Source of the DNA: Lutibacter sp.
GTDB lineage: Bacteria > Bacteroidota > Bacteroidia > Flavobacteriales > Flavobacteriaceae
Assembly: GCF_013041805.1 (NCBI RefSeq)
Contig: NZ_JABDRI010000015.1
Coordinates: 1 to 64,000, forward strand
Length of the DNA: 64,000 nt
Direction: 5' to 3'
Below the pieces are notes generated by a model that searched no databases, had not been told where the DNA came from, and was given only the letters and a program-made list of their open reading frames with translations. Both the position numbers and the translations under genes were made by a program. Positions within the stretch are counted from its first letter, which is position 1. Every line of letters begins with the position of its first letter. Shown piece after piece: positions 46,429-55,461 of this stretch.

Positions 46429-48591
46429 ATGAAATTTATAAAACAATATGTATTTGTAATAATTGCATTTATAACCCTTAGTATAAGTGCGCAAGACACA
46501 CGTGATATACAAGGTGGAATGTGGATTCCTTCCTTATTAAAAGGAATGAATGAGCAAGAAATGCAGCAGTTAGGAAGTAAAATGACCGCTGAAGATATTT
46601 ATTCTGTAAATAATTCAAGTTTAAAAGATGCTATTGCTCATTTTGGTGGAGGTTGTACATCTGAAATGATATCGCCAAATGGTTTATTACTTACAAACCA
46701 TCATTGTGGATTCGGTGTAATTCAATCACATTCTTCAGTTGAAAATGATTATTTAAAAGATGGATTTTGGGCGAAAAGTTATGAAGAGGAAAAAATAAAT
46801 GAAAGCCTAACAGCAACGTTTATTAAAAGAATAGACGATGTTACAGCTGAAGTATTTAAAGGTGTTACTAATGATATGGATGAAGCATCAAAAATGAGAT
46901 TGATTAGTCAAAATATAAATAAAGTAACAGCAGCTGCGCAAAAAGAAGAATGGCAAAAAGCTTCTGTTAGAGAGTTTTTTAAAGGAAACCAATATTTATT
47001 GTTTATAACAGAAGTTTTTACAGATGTGCGTTTAGTTGGTGCTCCACCATCAGCAATTGGAAAATTTGGAGCTGATACAGATAACTGGATGTGGCCTCGT
47101 CATACTGGAGATTTTTCTATGTTTAGAGTGTACGCTGATGCAAACAACAGACCCGCAAATTACTCAAAAGAAAATGTACCTTATAAACCAAATCATTATT
47201 TACCAATTTCATTAGATGGTGTAGAAGAAAATGATTTTACGTTGGTATTTGGTTTTCCGGGTAGAACAAATGAATATTTGCCTGCTGTTGGTGTAGATCA
47301 AATTGCGAATGTTTTAAATCCTGCAAAAATTGAAATAAGAGATAACGCTTTAAAAATAGTTGACTCTTATATGCGTAAGGATGCAGATATAAAAATTAAA
47401 TATGCATCTAAATTTGCTTCAACAGCTAATTATTGGAAAAAGTGGATTGGTGAAAGTCAAGGAATTAATCAAACTAATGCTATTGAGAAAAAAAGAGCAT
47501 TGGAACAAGAATTTTCAAAAATTGTAAAAGAAAAAGATTTAGTAGGTTACCAAACATTATTAGCTGATTTTGAACGATTATATAAAGAAATAGAAGGTGT
47601 TTCTTTAGCACGTGATTATTGGATTGAAGTAGCATACAGAAATGTAGAATTATTAAATATTACGTTTAGTGCATTTCAATTGGAGCAAGCTTTTTTAAGA
47701 GGAGGTGAACAAGCCTTTAATCAAAGAAGAGATGCTGTTTTAGGAAGTTTAGAAGGTAAATTTAAAAACTATAGTGCAGAAGTTGATAAACCTGTTTTTG
47801 AGAAATTAGTTAAATTATATGCTGATAATTCTCCAAAAGAATATATTTCTTCAAATATGGTTGGTGCAGATTTTACAGCCTTAGCAAACGATATTTATGC
47901 AAATACAAAATTAGCATCATTAGCAGGTGCAAATGAACTAATGACTGGTTCAGCTGAAGAGGTTATTAAAAAACTGAATGAAGATAAGGCGTATGCTTTT
48001 GGGAAAGAACTGCATACTATTTTTTATTCTAAAATTGAGCCTAAATTTCAAGAGTTAAATTTACAATTAGGAGCTGTTCAAAAAACGTATATGAAAGCGC
48101 TTATGGAAGTGTTTCCAAACAAACGTTTCTTCCCAGATGCAAATAGTACGTTAAGAGTAAATTACGGTTTAGTGCAAGGATATGAGCCAAAAGACGGTAT
48201 TTATTACACTACTCAAACCTATTTAAAAGGGGTAATGGAAAAATATGTTCCTGGAGATTATGAGTTTGATGTACCTCAAAAATTACAAGATTTATATGAG
48301 ACGAAGGATTATGGGCCATATGGTGAAAATGGAAAAATGCCTGTAAATATTATGTCAACTAACCATATGACAGGTGGAAATTCTGGAAGTCCTGTTGTTG
48401 ATGCTTATGGAAATATGATTGGTTTAGCTTTCGACACAACTTGGGAAGGTACAATGAGTGATTTATATTATGATGCAGATATTGTAAGAAGTATCATGGT
48501 TGATATTCGTTATGTATTATTTATTATTGACAAATATGCTGGCGCTCAAAATTTAATTGATGAGATGACGCTCGTACATCCAAAGAAATAA
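46429..48591 (+). CDS. S46 family dipeptidyl-peptidase, second copy
   Basis: This 720-residue enzyme is a close paralog of the gene upstream. It carries a normal signal peptide (to SISAQ, about residue 21) in place of a lipoprotein signal, so it should be soluble in the periplasm. The triad motifs TNHHCG, ADTDNWMWPRHTGDF and GGNSGSP (Ser652) are intact. The specificity position (residue 670) is Thr, neither the Arg of DPP11 nor the Gly of DPP7, so a different and probably non-acidic P1 preference is expected. The pair together would widen the range of dipeptides released. Confidence 0.92.
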   Translation: MKFIKQYVFVIIAFITLSISAQDTRDIQGGMWIPSLLKGMNEQEMQQLGSKMTAEDIYSVNNSSLKDAIAHFGGGCTSEMISPNGLLLTNHHCGFGVIQSHSSVENDYLKDGFWAKSYEEEKINESLTATFIKRIDDVTAEVFKGVTNDMDEASKMRLISQNINKVTAAAQKEEWQKASVREFFKGNQYLLFITEVFTDVRLVGAPPSAIGKFGADTDNWMWPRHTGDFSMFRVYADANNRPANYSKENVPYKPNHYLPISLDGVEENDFTLVFGFPGRTNEYLPAVGVDQIANVLNPAKIEIRDNALKIVDSYMRKDADIKIKYASKFASTANYWKKWIGESQGINQTNAIEKKRALEQEFSKIVKEKDLVGYQTLLADFERLYKEIEGVSLARDYWIEVAYRNVELLNITFSAFQLEQAFLRGGEQAFNQRRDAVLGSLEGKFKNYSAEVDKPVFEKLVKLYADNSPKEYISSNMVGADFTALANDIYANTKLASLAGANELMTGSAEEVIKKLNEDKAYAFGKELHTIFYSKIEPKFQELNLQLGAVQKTYMKALMEVFPNKRFFPDANSTLRVNYGLVQGYEPKDGIYYTTQTYLKGVMEKYVPGDYEFDVPQKLQDLYETKDYGPYGENGKMPVNIMSTNHMTGGNSGSPVVDAYGNMIGLAFDTTWEGTMSDLYYDADIVRSIMVDIRYVLFIIDKYAGAQNLIDEMTLVHPKK

Positions 48592-48621
48592 TAAGAATTT
48601 TATTATAAAATATTTAATTTT

Positions 48622-48660
48622 AAAAAATCTCAGAATCACTTTTTGGTCCTGAGATTTTTT
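48622..48660 (+). terminator. Terminator after the S46 pair
   Basis: AAAAAATCTCAG pairs with CTGAGATTTTTT around a 15-base loop, with T residues at the 3' side. It ends the two-gene peptidase operon before menC. Confidence 0.8.
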
Positions 48661-48720
48661 AATATCATAAGCTATTTAAAAAAAATTAAATAGTTGTACC
48701 TTTCGATTTTTAATAGAACA

Positions 48721-49758
48721 ATGAAAGCACTATTTAAAAAGTACATTCTTAACTTTAAACAAGCCAGCGGAACTTCAAGAGGTGTTTTACACACAAAAGA
48801 AACGTATTTTTTAAAGATAACTGATAGTGAAAAAGTTGGTATTGGAGAGTGCGCTGTATTTAAAGGTTTAAGTAGTGATGATAGACCTGATTATGAAGAT
48901 AAATTGCATTGGTTATGCGAACATATACACTTAAAAGTTGATTTTTTATTAAATGAGTTGATTGAATTTCCTTCCATACAGTTTGGTTTGGAGCAAGCAA
49001 TGTTATCATTACAAAGTTCAAATTTATTTGAATTATTTCCCTCAAAATTTACGCAAAATAAAGATGCTATTGATATTAATGGTTTAATTTGGATGGGAAG
49101 TGAGTCTTTTATGAAGCAACAAATTAAAGATAAATTGGCCGTAGGTTTTTCAGTGATAAAAATGAAAATTGGAGCTATTGATTTTGAAACTGAAATAGCG
49201 TTATTAAAAAGTATTAGAAATGAGTTTTCTTCAGAAGAAATTGAATTACGAGTTGATGCGAATGGTGCATTTTCGCCTAAAGAAGCACAAGAGAAATTAA
49301 AAATATTATCAGATTTTGATATTCACTCCATTGAACAACCAATAAAACAGGGACAAATTGAAGAAATGGCAGAATTGTGTTCTAAAACTCCAATTCCAAT
49401 TGCGTTAGATGAAGAATTAATTGGTGTTTTTGATGTAACAAATAAGAAAGAAATGCTACACATAATAAATCCTCAGTATATTATTTTAAAACCAAGTTTG
49501 GTTGGTGGATTTAATGGGAGCGAAGAATGGATTGAATTAGCAGATGAGCAATATATTGGTTGGTGGATTACATCAGCTTTAGAAAGTAATATTGGGTTGA
49601 ATGCAATTGCTCAATGGACATATAAATTAAATTCGAAAATGCCGCAAGGATTAGGAACTGGAAGCTTATTTACCAATAATTTTGAGAGCCCGTTAGCTGT
49701 AAAAAACGGACATTTACATTATAACAAAAATAAAAGTTGGAACTTTAATTTATTTTAA
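48721..49758 (+). CDS. menC: o-Succinylbenzoate synthase
   Basis: This 345-residue enzyme of the enolase superfamily dehydrates SHCHC to o-succinylbenzoate in menaquinone synthesis. Visible signs are the KxK motif (KMKIG), metal ligands in RVDANG, EQP and ALDEE, and the later LKPSLVGG. The start is the ATG at 48721; an in-frame TTG nine codons upstream has no family support. It heads menC-CPBP-menE with gaps of 2 bases, so a single transcript is likely. The other men genes are not in the window. Confidence 0.92.
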   Translation: MKALFKKYILNFKQASGTSRGVLHTKETYFLKITDSEKVGIGECAVFKGLSSDDRPDYEDKLHWLCEHIHLKVDFLLNELIEFPSIQFGLEQAMLSLQSSNLFELFPSKFTQNKDAIDINGLIWMGSESFMKQQIKDKLAVGFSVIKMKIGAIDFETEIALLKSIRNEFSSEEIELRVDANGAFSPKEAQEKLKILSDFDIHSIEQPIKQGQIEEMAELCSKTPIPIALDEELIGVFDVTNKKEMLHIINPQYIILKPSLVGGFNGSEEWIELADEQYIGWWITSALESNIGLNAIAQWTYKLNSKMPQGLGTGSLFTNNFESPLAVKNGHLHYNKNKSWNFNLF

Positions 49759-49760
49759 GA

Positions 49761-50723
49761 ATGAAATTTATACAACAAGCATATAAAGGAGAAAATGAAT
49801 GGTGGGCTTATTTAGTAACCATATTTATTTTATTTTTTGGGTGGCAATTTTTAGGTGTAATTCCTTTGGTTGGAACTGCATTTTTTTACGCTAAGGATAC
49901 TAGTGAGTTTATTACATCTGCAAATGATAATTTTACAACTTTAGGAATTGATTCTAATTTATATTTATTATTAGTAATATTCACGTTTTTAGCGGGCTTA
50001 TTATCGCTTTTTTTTGGAATCAAACAAATTCATAAACGAAAAATTATAACCTTAATTACGAGTAGAGATAGGGTAGATTGGAATCGTGTTTTTTTTGCTT
50101 TTTTAATTTGGGCTGTAATTGGTGTTCTTATGATTACTGCGGGATATTTTATGTCTCCTGAAGATTTTATTTGGAATTTTAAGCCTCTACCATTTTTTTT
50201 ATTAGTTATTATTTCATTTTTGTTTTTACCAATTCAAACGAGTATGGAAGAAATATTGTTTCGAGGTTATTTAATGCAAGGTTTTGGTACTTGGTTTAAA
50301 AAAACATTCGTAGCATTACTATTAACATCTGTAATTTTTGGTTTGTTACATGGTTTAAATCCTGAGGTTGAAAAACTAGGCTGGATTACTATGGTATATT
50401 ATATTGGAACAGGTTTAGTTTTAGGAATTTTCACCTTAATGGATGAAGGAACAGAGTTGGCTTTAGGTTTTCATGCGGCTAATAATATTATTGCTGCGGT
50501 TTTAGTTACAGCAAATTGGACCGTTTTTCAAACAGATGCATTACTGATTGACACCTCAGAGCCATCAGTTGGTTGGGAAATGTTTGTGCCTGTATTCATT
50601 TTGTATCCGTTAGTTTTATTTATTTTTTCTAAAAAATATGGATGGAGTAATTGGAAAGAGAAGTTATTTGGGCATATTTATAAACCTATTGAGTTAAACG
50701 AGGACGAATTTATAGCTAATTAA
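49761..50723 (+). CDS. CPBP family intramembrane metalloprotease
   Basis: This 320-residue membrane protein has seven to eight hydrophobic segments and the CPBP/Rce1-type motifs: Glu163-Glu164 in EEILFRGY, His197 in LLHGLNP and His238 in GFHAANN. These form the metal-dependent active site of the family. It is packed between menC and menE with 2-base gaps, an arrangement without an obvious enzymatic reason. The substrate is unknown. Confidence 0.9.
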   Translation: MKFIQQAYKGENEWWAYLVTIFILFFGWQFLGVIPLVGTAFFYAKDTSEFITSANDNFTTLGIDSNLYLLLVIFTFLAGLLSLFFGIKQIHKRKIITLITSRDRVDWNRVFFAFLIWAVIGVLMITAGYFMSPEDFIWNFKPLPFFLLVIISFLFLPIQTSMEEILFRGYLMQGFGTWFKKTFVALLLTSVIFGLLHGLNPEVEKLGWITMVYYIGTGLVLGIFTLMDEGTELALGFHAANNIIAAVLVTANWTVFQTDALLIDTSEPSVGWEMFVPVFILYPLVLFIFSKKYGWSNWKEKLFGHIYKPIELNEDEFIAN

Positions 50724-50725
50724 AC

Positions 50726-51784
50726 GTGACGAGTGAAACTGTATTTCATAAAGCATTTAAATTACAAGGAGAATCATTTAATTCTACCGAAGAAATAATT
50801 ACATTTTCTAAAAATATATCTTTAGAAGTTTACAACTTTTTTATAGAATGGTTTAATTCATCTTCATTTATAGAAGTGAATACTTCCGGTTCTACAGGTA
50901 CACCAAAATTAATTCAATTGCAAAAAGCGTATATGGTTAACAGTGCTAAAGCTACTGGTGATTTCTTTGATTTACGTGAAGGAACAAAGGCGCTATTATG
51001 TATGTCTGCTAATTATATTGCCGGAAAGATGATGTTGGTAAGAGCCTTAGAATTAGGATGGAACTTAGATATTGTTAATGCAGTTTCAAATCCTTTAGAA
51101 GGAATAAATAATATATATGATTTTTGTGCAATGGTTCCGTTGCAATTGCATAATTCATTGACTGAAGTTTACAAGGTGAAACAATTAATTGTTGGAGGTG
51201 GAGTGGTTTCAAAAGAGTTACTCAATAAAATTCAAAATATTGATACAGCTGTTTATGCAACTTACGGAATGACTGAAACCGTGACTCATATTGCTATTAA
51301 AAAGCTAAATAATAGAGCGCAATCAAAACTTGGTTCAGAAACGTATTACAATACACTTCCAAATATAAAATTAAGCAAAGATTCAAGAGGTTGTTTGGTA
51401 ATTGATGCTCCAAAAATTTCATCAGAAAGAATTGTGACCAACGATTTAGTTGATTTAATCTCTGAAAATCAATTTAAATGGTTGGGAAGGTTTGATTCAA
51501 TTATAAATTCAGGAGGTATTAAATTAATTCCAGAACAAATTGAATTGAATATTTCGGAAATACTCTCTAATCGATTTTTTGTCACCGGAATACCAGATGC
51601 AGTATTAGGTGAGAAGTTAGTGCTTATAGTTGAAGGTGAAATAAAAAAGGACATACTAAAAGAAATAGCATTTTTAAAAACGCTTTCAAAATTTGAAAAC
51701 CCTAAAGAAGTTTATTTCCTTCCTAAATTTATTGAAACTGAAACTCAAAAAATTAATAGAAAAGCTACAATTTCTTTGCTCTAA
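50726..51784 (+). CDS. menE: o-Succinylbenzoate-CoA ligase-like protein
   Basis: This 352-residue adenylate-forming enzyme would activate o-succinylbenzoate to its CoA ester. The P-loop-like TSGSTGTPK (53-61) and the motif TYGMTETVTHIA are present, as is the C-terminal lysine region (KINRKATISLL). The N-terminal subdomain is short, which is usual for MenE of this phylum. The start codon is GTG, 2 bases after the CPBP gene. Its place in one operon with menC supports the menE assignment. Confidence 0.88.
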   Translation: MTSETVFHKAFKLQGESFNSTEEIITFSKNISLEVYNFFIEWFNSSSFIEVNTSGSTGTPKLIQLQKAYMVNSAKATGDFFDLREGTKALLCMSANYIAGKMMLVRALELGWNLDIVNAVSNPLEGINNIYDFCAMVPLQLHNSLTEVYKVKQLIVGGGVVSKELLNKIQNIDTAVYATYGMTETVTHIAIKKLNNRAQSKLGSETYYNTLPNIKLSKDSRGCLVIDAPKISSERIVTNDLVDLISENQFKWLGRFDSIINSGGIKLIPEQIELNISEILSNRFFVTGIPDAVLGEKLVLIVEGEIKKDILKEIAFLKTLSKFENPKEVYFLPKFIETETQKINRKATISLL

Positions 51785-51793
51785 TTTAATTTT

Positions 51794-54085
51794 TTAATTT
51801 TTTATTATTTTAAATTGATACTCTTTATCTAAGTGAATTTTCACAAAATAAACTCCTTTTTTTATGTGGCTTAAATCTAGCTGAACTATTGAGTTTTGTA
51901 CTTTAAAAGTGTTTGATAGTACTAGCTGTGAAGTACTGTTATAGACACTAATTTCTACTTTTTTATTGGTAGTTAAAACCGGTATTGAAAACATTCCTTG
52001 AGAAGGATTTGGGTAAATAGAAGCCAGTTCAAAGAATTCAATTTCTTTTGAAAAGATACCTTCACATTCATTTTTAGTTTTTACTTCAATCAAATCTCCT
52101 TGATTTACTTCAAAATTAAAATCGTTTTGAAAAGTTTCAAACTTAAAAGAACCATTCACAAAAACCCGATAAGGTAATGTGCCTTCGGAAACTTGAACAT
52201 ACAATTGTTTGTTTTCTATATTCGATTTTCCTGAAATTTCGGTTGCTTCAGCTATTTCAATTACATAGCAATAAGGAGAAGTAACACCAACTACTTCAAT
52301 ACAAATTTCGTATGTTCCAGTAGCAATATTTTCGATAGTTATACCTTCAGTTGAGAAACCATAATTTTCTCCGTTAAAAGTAAGTTGATAATCTCGTGTT
52401 TCATTTGGAGAAACTATAAGTTGTCCATTATTTTCTCCAGGACAAGTTTCACCAATAATTTCTATATTGAAGTTGTTAGAGCTCAATAACTCGCAACCAA
52501 ATGCATCGACAGAAACACCTGATGGAGTATTTGGACAATTATCATTTTGGTCTAAAATTCCATCACCATCACCATCAGTTTCGTCTATATCTCCTTCAAC
52601 ACCGAAAACTCTTAATTCGGATAAACTAATCCAGTCACCTGTATAAGTTTCAGAGCCTGTTACAGTAATTTTTACAAAACGAGCTTCAATTTCAGAGAAT
52701 AAATTAATATTTGGATTTTGTTCAGTAGTTGGAGACGTATTTTGAGATCTATCAACAATTTGTGTATAGGTATCATTTTCGGTGTTTGAAACAGCAATAG
52801 TGTATTGATAGTCTCTTTCTGAATACGTAACTAATTCTGTTCTGTCTATTTTGGAAATACTACCTAAATCTATTGTTGCTGTTTGAGGATACCCTGAAAC
52901 CGACCATCTTGTAGTTGTTAAACCATCTACAAGGTTGGTTGCTACATTGTCTCCATCCGCTGTTCCAGTTCCTGTTATAGACTTGTTTAAAGCAAGGTTA
53001 GGAACAATGGCAAGATCTACCACATTTATTTCAGTTGTATCTGTAAATCCTCCATCATTAGTTGTTACAGTAATTGTTGCACTACCTTCAGAAACGGCTG
53101 TAACAAGTCCGTTTGTATCTACAGTTGCCACATTAATATTGCTAGAGCTATAACTTACTCCTACATCAACGGCGTTTGTAGGTTTTACGGAAGTAGATAA
53201 TTGATATGTGTTGTTTGTTAGAAGGTCTATAGTAGTTGGTGATAATTCTACGCTTGAAACATTATCTTCATCATGTTCCACATAAAAGTCATAGACTAAA
53301 ACTTCACCATAATTAGTTGGATTGTCGGTATCAGACCCTTCTTCATCAGCATTACTTTGAGTGTAATTACCAACTTTAAAATAGGATTGATCGTAGTTTA
53401 AATCCATGACAAAGTCATTACCATCTGCTTTTATCAAATAGGAAGTAGGGTCTCCACTTGTATACGCGTTTAAAAGATTTCCATCTTCTGCATAGTAACA
53501 ATAATGTTTCCCATCAACTACAAGAAAAATAACCTCATGAATTGTTCCTAGGCTATAGTTTGATTTAATAGTTATTTCATCTCTTAATTGACCACCATTA
53601 AATGATAAGAAAAGATGTGAGTTTTCAAGTCTCATTACCATAGCGTCATCAATACCATCATCTTTATTTCCATGTATTTGTGTGGCTACTAAATGTGGTT
53701 TATTAATAGGTAAATGTGTAATAGCTTGTTTTACATATACCATATGTGAACCTTCAGTGGTCCAGTAAATATCAACAGTTCCGTCAGCTACTCGTTCTCT
53801 TAATTCAGAACGAATATTACTCGAGTTTGGTGTTGTTCCATTATCACTTCTTATTGGGGCACGAAAAACGATAGCATTATTGGTATCATTCACATAAAAA
53901 AATTCGTTATTTGGCTCGTCACAAAGTGTTTTATCTTCTTCTCCAGTAGGGTATGTAATTTTCCATTGATTGCAATTCTTCATTAGATCAGATGGAACTA
54001 CTTGCGCAGTAATAGGAAGTATAAAACTTGTGAGTAGTATGCTTAATAAAAAAAAGTGTATATGATTTTTTAACTGTTTTTTCAT
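51794..54085 (-). CDS. Modular PL7 alginate lyase with T9SS sorting domain
   Basis: This 763-residue secreted protein has a signal peptide (to about 28) and a PL7 alginate lyase domain (about 30-272) with RSELRER (92-98), QIHG (136-139) and YFKVGNYTQ (235-243). The QIH form is often linked to guluronate-containing substrate. A Big2 Ig-like domain (277-355), a discoidin/CBM32-like domain (363-496), a thrombospondin type 3-like calcium motif (DGDGDGILDQNDNCP, 504-518) and a beta domain follow. Last comes a type A T9SS C-terminal domain (about 690-763; IYPNPSQGMF). It is thus surface-bound or released. A perfect palindrome lies in its promoter region. Confidence 0.93.
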   Translation of the reverse strand: MKKQLKNHIHFFLLSILLTSFILPITAQVVPSDLMKNCNQWKITYPTGEEDKTLCDEPNNEFFYVNDTNNAIVFRAPIRSDNGTTPNSSNIRSELRERVADGTVDIYWTTEGSHMVYVKQAITHLPINKPHLVATQIHGNKDDGIDDAMVMRLENSHLFLSFNGGQLRDEITIKSNYSLGTIHEVIFLVVDGKHYCYYAEDGNLLNAYTSGDPTSYLIKADGNDFVMDLNYDQSYFKVGNYTQSNADEEGSDTDNPTNYGEVLVYDFYVEHDEDNVSSVELSPTTIDLLTNNTYQLSTSVKPTNAVDVGVSYSSSNINVATVDTNGLVTAVSEGSATITVTTNDGGFTDTTEINVVDLAIVPNLALNKSITGTGTADGDNVATNLVDGLTTTRWSVSGYPQTATIDLGSISKIDRTELVTYSERDYQYTIAVSNTENDTYTQIVDRSQNTSPTTEQNPNINLFSEIEARFVKITVTGSETYTGDWISLSELRVFGVEGDIDETDGDGDGILDQNDNCPNTPSGVSVDAFGCELLSSNNFNIEIIGETCPGENNGQLIVSPNETRDYQLTFNGENYGFSTEGITIENIATGTYEICIEVVGVTSPYCYVIEIAEATEISGKSNIENKQLYVQVSEGTLPYRVFVNGSFKFETFQNDFNFEVNQGDLIEVKTKNECEGIFSKEIEFFELASIYPNPSQGMFSIPVLTTNKKVEISVYNSTSQLVLSNTFKVQNSIVQLDLSHIKKGVYFVKIHLDKEYQFKIIKN

Positions 54086-54112
54086 TTTTACTTAATTTGG
54101 GTAAATGATTTA

Positions 54113-54128
54113 AATTGGTTAACCAATT
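54113..54128 (-). promoter_or_regulatory. Perfect 16-bp palindrome upstream of the alginate lyase gene
   Basis: AATTGGTTAACCAATT is a complete inverted repeat, 27 bases before the start codon. It has the TGGT-N-ACCA form seen for GntR/FadR-family operators. A GntR-family repressor controls alginate use in the flavobacterium Zobellia. The likely -7 (TAACTTGC, minus strand 54145-54138, imperfect) is just upstream, so a bound repressor would cover the transcription start. Confidence 0.6.
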
Positions 54129-54347
54129 ATTTGTTTTGCAAGTTAAGTAAATATATGATGAAATCATATAATTTAGATGTGTTGAAAATTAATATAATTG
54201 AAAGTAAATAAATGTTAATTTATTAGTTATTAAAAGCGATGTGCTTTATGTTTTTATGAAAACTAAAGTGTTTTTAAGGATGATTATAATAACAAAAACT
54301 AAATTGAAATTATTTGTGAGGTAAACTTGAAAGTTTGAATATAATAA

Positions 54348-54680
54348 TTACATATACTTGCTAAAAATTTTAATTAGCACCAAAGTTTTTATAATTATTA
54401 ATCCACTATAAAACCAAATAGGTGTTTTAACAGTTTCTTTTAATTCAAAATATGCTAATTTAATTGAATCTGGCATTAATTGATGTTCAAAGTGTTGATT
54501 ACAGTTTAAACATTTGGATATGCCATACTTTCCTCCTGATAAAAAAGGAATTTGAATTAAATGTTTATAAACTCCTATAATAGAAACTTTTGTTGAATTT
54601 TTAGCACTACAAGTTGGGCAAATAACTTCCTTAGAAGTTTTACTTTTTAAAACGAATGTTTTTTTGCCAGCTATAAACAT
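54348..54680 (-). CDS. Small zinc-ribbon membrane protein, unknown function
   Basis: This 110-residue protein has two CxxC pairs (CPTC at 21-24 and CLNC at 57-60), which form a probable zinc ribbon. It also has a C-terminal membrane helix (about 87-105, FYSGLIIIKTLVLIKIF). No family name is certain. It starts 3 bases after the yebC stop and is co-transcribed with it. Confidence 0.75.
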   Translation of the reverse strand: MFIAGKKTFVLKSKTSKEVICPTCSAKNSTKVSIIGVYKHLIQIPFLSGGKYGISKCLNCNQHFEHQLMPDSIKLAYFELKETVKTPIWFYSGLIIIKTLVLIKIFSKYM

Positions 54681-54683
54681 AAA

Positions 54684-55400
54684 TTAGAGCTCCATAGAAT
54701 GGTAAACATTTTGAACATCATCATCTTCCTCTAAACGTTCTAATAATTTTTCAACATCCGCTTGCTGTTCTTCATTTAACTTTACAGTGGTTGTAGGTAT
54801 ACGCTCAAATCCAGAAGAAAGAATTTCTAAATTATTTTCTTCTAAATACTTTTGAATAGCTCCAAATTGTTCAAATGGCGCGTATATTAGAATTCCATCT
54901 TCATCTTCAAAAACTTCTTCAACATCAAAGTCAATAAGTTCTAATTCGAATTCTTCTAAATCAATTTTTAAATCTTCAGATTTAATTCTGAAATTACACG
55001 TATGATCGAACATAAATACTACAGATCCTGATGTGCCTAAATTTCCATCACATTTATTAAAAGCTGCTCTAACATTAGCAACTGAGCGATTATTATTATC
55101 TGTTGCCGTTTCTACAACCACAGCAATTCCATGTGGGGCATAACCCTCAAATAATACTTCTTTATAGTCTGCAGTATCTTTATCACTTGCTTTTTTAATG
55201 GCTCTTTCAACATTGTCTTTCGGCATATTTGCTGCCTTGGCATTTTGAATTACAGCTCTTAAGCGTGCATTGGTTTCAGGATTTGCCCCACCTTCCTTCA
55301 CAGCCATTACAATATCTTTACCAATTCTAGTAAAAGTTTTTGCCATTGCTGACCACCGTTTCATTTTTCTAGCTTTTCTAAATTCAAAGGCTCTTCCCAT
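54684..55400 (-). CDS. YebC/PmpR family protein
   Basis: This 238-residue protein has the YebC start MGRAFEFRKARKMKRWSAMA, the motif GANPETNARLRAVIQNAKAANMPKDN and an acidic C-terminus. YebC-type proteins were first described as transcription regulators and have more recently been linked to translation of proline-rich stretches. Which role holds here is open. A good promoter lies upstream and a zinc-ribbon gene follows after 3 bases. Confidence 0.93.
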   Translation of the reverse strand: MGRAFEFRKARKMKRWSAMAKTFTRIGKDIVMAVKEGGANPETNARLRAVIQNAKAANMPKDNVERAIKKASDKDTADYKEVLFEGYAPHGIAVVVETATDNNNRSVANVRAAFNKCDGNLGTSGSVVFMFDHTCNFRIKSEDLKIDLEEFELELIDFDVEEVFEDEDGILIYAPFEQFGAIQKYLEENNLEILSSGFERIPTTTVKLNEEQQADVEKLLERLEEDDDVQNVYHSMEL

Positions 55401-55425
55401 ACGTAAATATTAATTTTTTGTGTTG

Positions 55426-55456
55426 CAAATGTAATTATTAGTAATTATTTCTACAA
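55426..55456 (-). promoter_or_regulatory. Promoter of yebC
   Basis: On the minus strand TTG (55456-55454), a 20-base spacer and TACATTTG (55433-55426) match the phylum consensus. The start codon lies 25 bases downstream. Confidence 0.75.
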
Positions 55457-55461
55457 TTATT

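Noticed and set aside
44207-48591. S46 gene pair as an assembly duplication
   Set aside because: The copies differ throughout at DNA level, in signal-peptide type and in length, so they are true paralogs.
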